Positions 8,001 through 15,140 of a DNA stretch of 15,140 nucleotides are shown here, piece by piece. The notes beneath the pieces are model-generated. The model saw nothing but the letters and a program-made list of their open reading frames with translations, had not been told where the DNA came from and made no database searches. The stretch lies in contig MU657449.1 in the NCBI GenBank assembly GCA_026770575.1, forward strand, positions 49,879 to 65,018. The letters run 5' to 3'. This DNA is from Pelagophyceae sp. CCMP2097. Its lineage: Eukaryota > Sar > Pelagophyceae. Each line of letters starts with the position of its first letter. Positions within the stretch are counted from its first letter, which is position 1. Position numbers and translations under genes: made by a program.

Positions 8001-8187
8001 CCTCTTTTGGTCGTGCCCCGTGCCTCTTTCTTTGCCTTTCCCCGGTCGCCCTTGTACGCCGCCAGTGCACGCGCGCGCCGGCGTACTTGCCGCGGTAGAC
8101 CTGGCCGGAGCCGCCGGCGGCGACGAGGCTTCCCATCTTTAAAAGTGAGAACGGGATGAGGTATTGGGCCTCGAGGCCTTCAAACAT
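5017..8187 (-). CDS. Spliced protein kinase (Ser/Thr, TKL-like)
   Basis: Exons on the minus strand are 8187-8071, 6510-6457, 6381-5906, 5832-5607, 5529-5401 and a last exon from 5254. The first five join in phase to 334 codons. The kinase motifs appear in order: Gly loop GGSGQVYRG (residues 25-33), VAIK with Lys43, HEARML with Glu61, HRDIKPSN (Asp189, Asn194), a DLG in place of DFG (Asp211), GTPAYSPPE (225-233), WDVFSSATVAWF (Asp269) and KRP (Arg329). All catalytic residues are present, so the enzyme should phosphorylate Ser/Thr. A 50-residue Pro/Ser/Ala-rich insert (about 107-157) separates the hinge from the C lobe. There is no membrane segment. ATG 8187 follows an in-frame stop, but that TTAG could be an acceptor, so exons may lie upstream. 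The C-terminus is uncertain: after 5254 one frame continues the kinase fold (VLEGLQRED) and another gives a better tail ending at 5017. The substrate is unknown. Confidence 0.85.
6386..6479 (-). repeat. Partial duplication of an exon end and its splice donor
   Basis: On the gene strand the end of kinase exon 2 (GACTACGTTGCCGAG|GTGC) is repeated about 35 bp downstream inside the next intron as GACTACGTCGCCGAGGTGC. A third partial copy starts CCGAATCGGCGGGACT. Using the second donor would add about 12 codons with no stop before it. The kinase homology fits only the first donor (Y-V-A-E joined to V-R-H-E). Confidence 0.65.
6632..6785. repeat. Intron direct repeat, copy A
   Basis: This segment, beginning TTGCCCTTCAACCCGCGGGT, is found again at 7804-7963 in the same orientation. 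The copies share GGGTCTGGCCGTGGC and many shorter blocks, with small insertions between them. They bracket the repeat arrays inside the same intron. Confidence 0.7.
6921..7110. repeat. 95-bp tandem repeat, two copies
   Basis: GAGCCCTCCGGA(C/A)GGGCCCC starts at 6921 and at 7016, and the similarity continues through GCAAG..CCTC and GGCCACTTGC. Shorter related units (GGCCTCTTGG, GGCCTTTTTC) occur on both sides. It lies in the kinase intron and is not coding. Confidence 0.65.
7140..7785. repeat. Degenerate 13-bp array in the kinase intron
   Basis: Between 7420 and 7495 six consecutive units of exactly 13 bp can be read, such as CCGTCTCGAGGGG, TCGTCTCCAGGGG and CCATCTCCAGGGA. Elsewhere the spacing slips between about 11 and 20 bp. 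Because 13 is not a multiple of three, no reading frame is favoured. The same unit in the same orientation fills two introns of the neighbouring transporter gene. Confidence 0.8.
7804..7963. repeat. Intron direct repeat, copy B
   Basis: This is the partner of 6632-6785 in the same orientation, about 160 bp, beginning TTGCCCTTCAACCCGCGGGT. It lies about 110 bp inside the 5' end of the intron as transcribed, while copy A lies about 120 bp from the 3' end. Confidence 0.7.
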
Positions 8188-8862
8188 GCCTCTTAATACC
8201 TAACGGAAGCACGCGTGGCGAAACAAACGGCTGCGGCGCCCCCTTGCACGATTTAGTTATAGATATGAATTATATGACTTGTATTATTTATTATATTATA
8301 TTTATTACATTACATTAATATTGATGAGGCATGAGGGTGTTTATTTATATCCCGGTAAGAGAAAACTGGGGAGGTTGATTGATAATATGGACAATATTGC
8401 GCTGTTTCAATAACATATAGATGCCCTATTATATATCAATCATATGAATAATATTGATAATAATATAGGAAGTTCCGTCCCCTATTGGATTCTGCTCCCT
8501 AGTGGATTCGGAATGGCCAATGAGAGGGCTTGAAAATGCAATTTGTTCAGAAAAAGCATTTTTGTACCAATCCAAGAGCTTTAAAAGTGTGAAAAAGTTC
8601 AGAAGAAGGTTGGAATCCAATAGGGGATCCTGAATCCAATAGGGGAAAGGACTTCCTAATATAATATAATATAGGAATTCCTAATTATTATATTACTATT
8701 ATAATATTATCATCATTATGATAATATGATAATATATATTCGATCACTCGCTCCTCTCGCCGCCGTCTTCCATCGCCTCAACTCCGGGCTTCTGCCGCTC
8801 GCATCAGGCTTGCAACGAGGACCCCGCAACGAATACCACCCCAGAGGGCGACTGGGAGCCCT
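8188..8862. promoter_or_regulatory. AT-rich intergenic region between two co-directional genes
   Basis: This block holds the 3' flank of the transporter gene and the 5' flank of the kinase gene, both minus-strand. From about 8250 to 8745 it is strongly AT-rich (runs of TAATAT and ATTATATT), in contrast to the GC-rich genes. It contains the miniature element at 8467-8657 and a nearby 10-bp palindrome AGGAATTCCT (8673-8682). I cannot point to a specific promoter or poly(A) signal; TATA-like strings are too frequent to be informative. Confidence 0.4.
8467..8657. mobile_element. MITE-like element, copy 2 (191 bp)
   Basis: Terminal inverted repeats start AGGAAGT and continue to TCCCCTATTGGATTC, matching over 26 bp with three mismatches. 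Each end has a second internal copy of the core (CCCTAGTGGATTC on the left, CCCCTATTGGATTC on the right). The element is flanked on both sides by AATAT, which would be a 5-bp target duplication, but the surrounding DNA is low-complexity AT so this is weak. The interior has no coding capacity. It is a relative of the element at 909-1101. Confidence 0.65.
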
Positions 8863-11800
8863 TTACGAAAGGCGCACCGCCACGATTTCGCCGCCGCGCT
8901 GCCGGCGCCCGGCGCCGAGGAGCGGCGCGCGGTTGTACGCGCCTGCGAGACGCAGTCGTTTGATGCCGTCAGCCGCGGGTCCGTGCAAGACTCACCCGAG
9001 GGGTCGTCGCGTCTTTGCTGGGAGACGGTCCACTCGCGCTCTTGCCTGTACATGTACGCGCCGGGGCCTCTGCTGGCGACGGACCAGAGCGTTATGACGG
9101 ACACTTTGAACGCGAGGCACACCGCGAGCGCCACAGTCAGCGTGCGCGCGTCAATGAAGAGCCTAGGCGGAATTCTGGGGGAGCGCCGCTGGGGCCGTCT
9201 TGAGGACCGATTCTGAACCCGTCTACGGGCCCCTTCTCCGGACCGTCTCCGGGCCCGCCTCCGGGGCCGAGGCCATCGACGGACCGTCTCCAAGGACCGT
9301 ATCCAAGGACCTTCGAAAGGGACCGTCGACAGACCGTCTCCTTCGGCCGTCTCCTTCGGCCGTCTACGGGGCCGTCTCTGGAGCCTTCTCCGGGACCGTT
9401 CTTCGGACCGTCGAGAGGCCGTCTCCGGACCTCATAGGACCGCCCCCAGGCCCGTCTCCGGGCCCGTCGACAAGACCCGCTTCCCGGATGTAGGACCTTT
9501 GGCCGTTCGTCCTCATAGGACCGCTTTCGGGACCGTCTCCGTAACCGCCCGGCGCGACGGTTGAAAGCATAAACCCGTGGCCTGCCAGTGCCCCTTTAAG
9601 GCCGCACTCTGTTTTCGCCTTGAACGTTTCGGACGTTTCGGGTCGCCCCGTGACGTTTATGGTTTTCGAGCAGCCGGCGCGGCCCCGCGCTTCAACGTCG
9701 TCCCGAGGGTATGCCCCACGGCGAGCGTGTACATGTACAGGGCCATGGACATGACGCGCAGGTCGGGGGGCACTTCGCTGTAGAAGATGTCGTACCTAGA
9801 AGGGCGGATTTCGACCAAGGCATCGGAGGGTCATTCCTCTGCAGGCGCGCTTCGCGGGAGAACACGCGTCGAGGCCCTTGTCCACGGTCCCCGCAGTCGA
9901 GGGGTCCGCAGTCGAGGGGTCCGCAGTCGTGGGGTCCGCAGTCGAGGGGTCCGCAGTCGTGGGGTCCGCAGTCGAGGGGTCCGCAGTCGTGGGGTCCGCA
10001 GTCGAGGGGTCCGCAGCCTCGGGCCCCGCAGCCTCGGACCCGGTGCACGGCCCCGGCCCCGGTCGGCCTCGAGCCCGGTAGAGGGATCTCAAGGGGCCAT
10101 CACGAGGCCGTCTTCAGGACCCGTCTCGGGGCCGTCATAAACCCGTCTCGAGGGTTTAGAGGCCGTCTCGAGAACCGCCCTCTAGAGGACAACCTCGAGG
10201 ACCGTCTTGAGGCTGTCTTAAGGCCGTATCAAGGGCCGTCTCGAGGCGCCGGTTTGAATGGCCGTCTCGGGGGGCCGTCTCGAGGGGTCGTCTTAAGGGA
10301 CCGTCTCAAGCGCCGCCTCACGGTCGTCTCCGGGCCGTCTTGAGGACCTTTGGGCCGTCTCGAGGCCGCCAAGAGGACCGCCTCGCGGCCGCCTCGCTGC
10401 CGTCTTGAAATTTCTCGAGGGCCGTTTCGAGGACCGTTTCGTGGGCCATCTCGAGGGCCGTCTCGAGACCATCTCCAGGACCGTCTCGACGAAACCGCCT
10501 CGAGAATGTCTTGAAAACCGTCTCGAGGGCCGCCTTTTCGAGACCGTCTCCAGGGCCGTCTCCTGGGCCATCTTCAGGGCCGTCAAAGGGGACAAACTCG
10601 GAGCCGCCTCAAAGCCAGTCTGGAGTCTGAAAGGGCTGTCTAGAGCCCGTCTTCAGGGCCGTCTTGAAACTATTCTCGAGGGCCGTCTCGAGGCCATATG
10701 ACCGTATAGAGGGCCGCCAAAGAGGCCGCCTCGCAACCGTCTCGAGGGCCGTCTCAAGGGCCCTCTCGAGCACCGTCGACAGGACTCCGCCGAGAGGGCG
10801 CACCCCGTCGAAGAGGGCCCAAGGTCGTTTCGGGTTTTTGGTCGTTCCGGGTTTTCCAAAGATCGTTCCGGGTTTTCCAAAGCCAGACGCCGCCCGGAAC
10901 GCGGTTGGGTTAAAGATGGACTCCGCCAGTGCCAAACACGAATACTGCGGCAGCTGCGCCAGCTTTGCGGGAAAGGCGTCGAGCGGGGAAGATAAACGCG
11001 CCACCTAGAGGAAGCGATGCCACCTCCCGTGCCTCTTTGATGTGTTTTATCCAGACCCAGTCGCCCCTTTCCTTCATCTCCGACTCGCCTCGAGGAGCAG
11101 CGCACAAGCGTAGGCTATGATCATGAGGATGCCGGCGCCGAACATTTTTTGTAAAGGCCGCAAAGTGGCGCCTCGTCTGCCCTCGATTTCGGGGTAGACG
11201 ACGTACTCCAGAAAAGGCACTGCTCCAAGAACAAAGAACGAGTCGATGTTCGTCCTGCGCGGGGCGTCGGTGGAGAAGCGGGGGGCGTGGCGGTGGAGGA
11301 TATGATGGAAGTCTGGAGAAAGCTGAAACGCACCATACCGTCCCGACGATGCCGTCGTCACCTCCGATGCCGTCGTCACCTCCGATGCCGTCGTCACCTC
11401 GGCATTCTCTCGTATTCTGCAGCGCAAAGGCGCCGATCGCGAAATAGTACAAAGAGTGGTAGACCATGCCCAGGCCAAGGAAAGGGACCATCAATAAAAC
11501 GACTTTTGTTTGTTCCACATCGAGATCATCAAACCGCCCTCCGTGCTGCTTTTTGCAACTTTCGACGTACCCCGCATCCGCGTCGCACCGCATGGCCAAG
11601 AGAGCGGAGAAGCCGAGCATCGCGGAGGACGTGGCTGCCAGTACGAAAGGGGGGGGCTCTTTTTCAAAAACGCCCTTTTCAAAAATGCCTAAAGGCGCCC
11701 GAGAGAGGTGGCAGCCGCGCGAAGACGGAGACGCCATGGAAGCCTAGGCGAGCGTGTGGGGCGACCGTCCGGTGCGCCTCTTCGATCAGAAGTGTTTGCC

Positions 11801-14303
11801 CCTGGGTTCGCCGCGGACAGACGCCATCATCACAGACGCCGCCATCACCATAACCCATGCAATCGCGTTCATGAAAAAGCCGACCAAAGACGCCCCAACG
11901 ACCACCAGCGCCGACGCCGTCCACCACCGCCTCTTGGAGCCGTCGACTAATACCGCGAGGACGCGGACCACCTCTGAAGCCTCGGACCTCCTCCGCAGAG
12001 ATGGATCAAAGCCTCCGTGCCAGCGATGCGCGTAATCGCCGCCGTCGGCGCGCGCCGGCCTTAGTGTGTCGTCGCCCTCTGGTGAGAAATGGGTTTGGTT
12101 CAAAAGAGCGTGCGACGGCAGAGATTGGTGCGACGGCAGAGATTGGTTCGGCAGCACAATTGGAAGCACAGCCGCTGGCGCCGCAGACAGCGCCGGCAGC
12201 TCCGTCGGCGCGCGGCCCGACTGCGGCTGCAACGAGGCCGCCCGCTGCAGAGTCGCCTTGGAAGGCGTCCTCGGGGGCGGCGGCGGCGCGTCGTTTGGCC
12301 AAGGCAAAGTGGGTACGTCGTTGAGGGGCGGCAAGGTTGGAGCGTCGTCGCTGTCCCGAGCGTTGTGCGCCACGTCTTCCGGCGGCTTCGAAGCCCGGCT
12401 GGGTCGGCTCGAGAAGGAAGAAGGCGGGCTCGAAAACCGTTTGGTGTCTTGGCGCGGGTGCAGACTGCTGGGATGCAAACTGCTGCTGGGATTGCTCGGG
12501 TGCGAAGAGAGCGTGGACCTCCGCAGCAACGAGTCGCGCAGCGCGTCTTCGTCGAGGCCGCGGTCGCTAAAGGCGTCGGCTTGGTCGTTTTGAGAGTCGT
12601 TTCTGCCGTCGCCTTGAGCGTCGCACCACGCATTTGACGCCACGCGCTTGCGCATCGTCGGCGCCGGCGACGCCTCAAAGTGGCGGAGGAGCGACTCTGC
12701 GCGCGAACGTCTGTGGCGCTGCGAAGCGTTCGTTTCGTCCATCGATTCGTCTTTGACCCCTTGTCCGCCATTGGCCAAGCACTGCAGCGCCACCGCGAGG
12801 ACGGATGCGACGGCGGCAAAGGCGACGGAGTAGATCCATGTCAAGTCTGATTGTGAAGCCCACCTCGTTAAAACGACGCCGCAACACGCACCTATCACCG
12901 CTTTTCAAGCTTCCGCGGAATACGGGGCCGCCGCATTCCGGGGCCCTCTCTTCTGCACTCCGACGATGCATTTCTTCAAGCCCTTTTGTGCGTCTTTTCC
13001 GTCGGTGAAATCTACCGACTCGGAAATCTTGGACACAGCGACGGTACCGACGTTCAAAACCCAGTACAAAGCCGACCACATGCCGCTCCGCGCGCACGCG
13101 TCCGTCGCGTCGTACGTCTCCGCGGCGGCGACGTACGCGAAGACGAGCATTCCAATGGTGGCTGACCTACCTCCACCGTTGAGAACGGCATCTCCACGCG
13201 GTTGCTTCAAATTGTGTCCATTGCCCCACGGGATGCTTCTTAGGGGCTTTTCAAACACGGGCGGTGCTTGCGCCATCTCCAAAGTGGCCCTTTCCAACCG
13301 CCTTTTCGGTCCTCTGCGGACGCGGCTTTCTTGCGAGCCGAGGAAGGTGGCGAGGAGGAAGAGCTCGACGCTGACCATGACTGGCATGAGGGCCTGGGGT
13401 GCGTTTCAATGCGGAAGGAGTCGACACGTCTCCGCGCCTCTTCGGTAGACGCACGAGCGCCGAGAGCGCCGCGCCAGCGACGCAGGCGCGGCCCGTGCGC
13501 ACCTAACGTCGTTGGACACAACTCTCGAACCACCAGCCTCCCTGAGCGCGGCCGCGGTGGTCTCAAGGTCCCAGCCTCGAGTCCCGGCGCCATGCAGCCT
13601 CAAGACTCCCGTGGCGCGACTGCTTGAGCCGGCCGGCCTCGCGGGCGCGGGGCCGGGATCCCCAAAGCGGCCGACGCGGGTCCGCACGATGCCCGCCACG
13701 CGCCCTTCCATGGAGAGCGACTTGCGGGCGGCGAAGACAAATGGAAGGATGTAGACGAGGCCATTGTACACCGTCACCAACGTCTCGTTGAAGTGTCGAT
13801 TTTTGAGAGCGAAGTCGCGCGACAGGTTACTACCCTTCGAAAACCTGCACTGGCGGTATACGGCCGCTTCGGAAGCACTGGGGCCGCTCCGGAAGCAACG
13901 GGGAGATCACGCGACGGCCCCCCGCACCTCCCCCACTCCACGGCACCTCCCCCGGCACCCCGATAGTCGCTGCCGCGCGACGTCTGCGCCGTATCGGCCT
14001 TGGCGCCGACGTCCTCGGACCGCCACGGTCATCAGACGGACGGTCATCCTTCCGACGGACGCGGGCCTCAACTGCTTCGAGCCGAGGAACATGATCGCCC
14101 CGACGACGAGCTCGTACTGCAGCCTGGCGAACGCTCAAGCAGCGCGCAAGAGGGACCGCGTTCCAGACTTCGCACGCTCCCCCCGCCGCTCAAACGCACC
14201 GCTGCACGAGCGCGAAGAGGAGGAAGGACTTGCCGCCGGAGTTCCTGCGCTGCGTTGGCGCGCTCCGGCGGTCGGCGGCGAAGTCTTCGGAATGAGTCGA
14301 CAT
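8863..14303 (-). CDS. POT/PTR2/NPF-family (MFS) membrane transporter, 11 exons
   Basis: Exons on the minus strand: 14303-14200, 14123-14073, 13844-13688, 13393-13048, 12891-11819, 11743-11398, 11312-11089, 11004-10901, 9795-9697, 9162-8996, 8942-8863. They join in phase to 917 codons (ATG at 14303, TAA at 8863). POT proteins are proton-coupled importers of peptides, nitrate or related solutes. The C-terminal half fits best: TM7 ends VYHSLYYFAIGAFALQ, TM8 FLEYVVYP, TM9 runs into LLLEVARL, and TM10 LPQYSCLALAESIF leads to FYSEVP, the family's FY..(Q/E)AP signature, then TM11 and TM12. The N-terminal half is divergent: TM5 reads ALYWVLNVGACCG. Hydrophobic segments also lie near residues 25-48, 76-92, 105-124 and 235-257. 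A low-complexity linker (about 258-525) and two extra hydrophobic stretches (about 546-577 and 609-629) precede TM7. The family call is firm for the C-terminal half; exon 4 may hide a small intron. Substrate unknown. Confidence 0.78.
9163..9696 (-). other. Transporter intron of 534 nt filled with 13-bp repeat
   Basis: This intron runs from AC|GTTGAAG to CGCCTAG|GCTC in phase 2. It joins the TM11 exon to the TM12 exon. The donor is not a strong consensus, and a small extra exon could hide in the intron, since the loop between TM11 and TM12 comes out short for the family. Confidence 0.5.
9200..9560. repeat. Degenerate 13-bp array in a transporter intron
   Basis: Units such as CCGTCTCCAAGGA, CCGTATCCAAGGA and CCGTCTCCTTCGG follow one another, mostly 11-13 bp apart, in the same orientation as the arrays at 7140-7785 and 10090-10790. 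Confidence 0.75.
9891..10037. repeat. 15-bp minisatellite with a two-unit period
   Basis: About ten tandem units of CCGCAGTCG(A/T)GGGGT. After the first unit the variable base alternates A,T,A,T,A,T,A, so the recent repeat unit is a 30-bp dimer. The last units degrade to CCGCAGCCTCGG. It is inside a transporter intron, and the open frames through it are artefacts of a 15-bp period. Confidence 0.9.
10090..10790. repeat. Degenerate 13-bp array, third copy
   Basis: Units like CCGTCTCGAGGGG, TCGTCTTAAGGGA and CCGTCTCGGGGGG continue for about 700 bp with slippage. Orientation and consensus match the arrays in the other two long introns. Confidence 0.8.
11345..11398. repeat. Three 18-bp units carrying three splice donors
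   Basis: On the gene strand three tandem units of GGTGACGACGGCATCGGA (the last reading ATCGTC at its end) begin at the 5' splice site of a transporter intron. Each unit supplies an identical donor: CGAG|GTGACG at 11397, then GGAG|GTGACG at 11379 and 11361. The first gives an 85-nt intron ending CTCCAG at 11313. Confidence 0.85.
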
Positions 14304-14821
14304 TCGGCGCAGAGGTTCGTCAGGTTCGGTTCGTGAGGTGAGGTGAGGTTACCCCGCACGCTTTCCCAAGATCGACTCCGCGCCGTCCGTAGAGGGGCGC
14401 TGAGGCGGCCCGGGCCCGGTCCGAGGCCCTCGAGGCGGTCGAACGCGCGTCAAGGTCAGAAACGATGGACCCGTACCAACCGGAGATTAGAATTCTTAGA
14501 TTCAACGAATGACGCAGGAGGGTGCAGGGGGTACCACCCCCGACCCGGATCAACCACCTGACTGACTGCTTTTCGCGGAGGCCGACTGATTTCAGGGCCA
14601 TAAAAAAAAACGCAGGATTACCGCCCCCCGATCAATCTCGAGGGCTCGTAGTGACCATTTGAGGCCGCCTGAGGCATGGCCCTGGGATGATAGGCTCCAG
14701 TGCGGTCGTAGCGGTCATATTATTGAGCCGGCGTACCAGCTGCGGTGTACGAGATAAAGATTCGATTAATGTGATTAAGGCAGTCTTTACGGGACGCGCG
14801 CGTGCGCAGGGCGGGCGCGGG
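14304..14821. other. Intergenic region upstream of the transporter
   Basis: No gene is supported here. On the transporter strand the likely leader just before ATG 14303 contains four ACCTC-type units (plus-strand GTGAG/GAGGT, 14333-14349) and ACGAACC/ACCTGACGAACC repeats. A GGGGGTACCACCCCC near-palindrome lies around 14527-14541 and an A9 run at 14602-14610. The right part is the 3' flank of the edge gene. Confidence 0.4.
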
Positions 14822-15140
14822 CTAGCGGCCGTTGCCACTGACCATGCGCACCTCGCTCACGTCGAGCTCGATGGCACGTGCGAGGCCGGGAGGCATCGCA
14901 CTCGAGCCGTGCAGGCGCAGCCAGTGCGCGCGCATGTTGTACGACCACACCGCGGGCCGCTTCGTGTCCTTGCGCTTCGTCGCCTTTATCTGCGTGGCCG
15001 TGTGCGCCGGCTCCGCTAGTGTCGGGTGGCACAAGGGGCAGACGATAGGGCGGTTCGTCGACGGGTTCTTGGCGGTGGACTTTGCGAGGCTCGCGGCCTG
15101 GAACTTCACGGCGCTTTCCAGGTTAGAGACAGTAACACCT
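14822..15140 (-). CDS. Partial protein with CxxC..HxxxxxH zinc-finger-like cluster
   Basis: A minus-strand frame is open from the window edge to a TAG at 14822-14824, giving the last 105 residues of a longer protein or its last exon. It contains VCPLCHP about 20 residues into the clearly biased part, then a basic stretch KATKRKDTKRPAVW, then SYNMRAHWLRLHG. Two Cys and two His with this spacing suggest a zinc-binding fold, and a CPxC..W.YN(M/L)..H....H pattern is, as far as I recall, common in transposon-linked or DNA-binding proteins of fungi and other eukaryotes; I could not check this. Codons are mostly G/C-ending, which supports real coding. The true start lies outside the window. Confidence 0.6.
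   Translation of the reverse strand, partial: GVTVSNLESAVKFQAASLAKSTAKNPSTNRPIVCPLCHPTLAEPAHTATQIKATKRKDTKRPAVWSYNMRAHWLRLHGSSAMPPGLARAIELDVSEVRMVSGNGR

Larger units (their letters stand above)
6511..8070 (-). other. Long first intron of the kinase gene (1560 nt)
   Basis: On the gene strand the intron starts GTGCAC after GCGCGC and ends GAGTCTAG before GTGGCCATCAAG, joining Y-A-G-A-R to V-A-I-K exactly across the kinase ATP-binding site in phase 0. It is about twenty times longer than the next four kinase introns (73-146 nt). Almost all of it is repeat: a duplicated 155-bp segment at each end, a 95-bp repeat and a degenerate 13-bp array. The long open frames on both strands here (for example plus 6690-7499 and 7267-8142) are repeat translations. 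Confidence 0.75.
9796..10900 (-). other. Transporter intron of 1105 nt filled with repeats
   Basis: The intron runs from CCGC|GTTCCGGG to TTCTAG|GTACGAC in phase 2. Joining here gives A-E-S-I-F-N-P-T-A-Y-D-I-F-Y-S-E with exactly the spacing between the TM10 Ala-Glu and the FYSE motif seen in known family members, which fixes the boundaries well. The intron contains the 15-bp array, the third 13-bp array and, near its 5' end, a 21-bp triplet repeat of (G/A)TCGTTCCGGGTTTTCC (10822-10881). Confidence 0.75.

Noticed and set aside
6690..8142. Long plus-strand open frames of 269 and 291 codons
   Set aside because: They translate degenerate GC-rich repeats, overlap open frames on the other strand, and lie inside an intron fixed by the kinase homology on both sides.
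9711..10343. 210-codon plus-strand frame with a repetitive peptide
   Set aside because: The peptide is the 15-bp minisatellite read in frame (15 is a multiple of 3). It overlaps a transporter exon on the minus strand.
12905..13047. Coding continuation after the TM5 start (V-S-K-I-S-E-S-V-D-F-T-D-G)
   Set aside because: I first read it as the loop after TM4, but the phase-1 donor G|GTACCG at 13047 joined to GATAG|GT at 12892 rebuilds the TM5 motif ending N-V-G-A and avoids the stop at 12907.
8863..14303. The transporter as a pseudogene, because its frames shift repeatedly
   Set aside because: All shifts are explained by introns with consistent phases, giving one uninterrupted 917-codon frame. 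Joins restore family spacing exactly at several places.
5833..14303. Operon or dedicated signalling pair of kinase and transporter
   Set aside because: They share only strand and neighbourhood, are separated by about 680 bp of AT-rich DNA with a mobile element, and nothing links their functions.

Overview
The window looks like nuclear DNA from a GC-rich single-celled eukaryote, probably a protist or alga. The evidence is that both recognisable large genes can only be read by removing many introns, most of them 53-294 nt, with GT (once GC) donors and a strong AG|G acceptor rule. Coding exons favour G or C at the third codon position. Non-coding DNA swings between very GC-rich minisatellites and an AT-rich block. 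I cannot name the lineage.

Layout: positions 1-4960 hold no gene I can support. They contain fold-back palindromes, a miniature transposon-like element (909-1101), short tandem arrays, two or three tRNA relics and a Pro/Arg/Ala-rich GC block. A protein kinase gene lies on the minus strand from 8187 down to about 5017. An AT-rich intergenic block (8188-8862) holds a second copy of the miniature element (8467-8657) with a possible 5-bp target duplication. A second minus-strand gene, 14303 down to 8863, splits into 11 exons that join in frame to give about 916 codons of a polytopic membrane protein. Its C-terminal half matches the POT/PTR2/NPF (MFS) transporter family. At the right edge, 15140-14822 on the minus strand is the 3' end of an unidentified protein with a zinc-finger-like Cys/His cluster.

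Both large genes are transcribed leftwards. Nothing shows they work together: a kinase and a transporter are simply neighbours. The most unusual features are inside the introns. All three long introns (1560, 1105 and 534 nt), spread over two unrelated genes, are filled with degenerate versions of the same roughly 13-bp repeat in the same orientation. One transporter intron begins in an 18-bp tandem repeat that supplies three in-frame 5' splice sites, and another intron appears to be GC-AG. The transporter also carries a roughly 260-residue low-complexity linker and two extra hydrophobic segments between its halves. By eye it lacks the family's ExxER motif. All exon joins and alignments were done by eye and have not been tested with RNA or searches.
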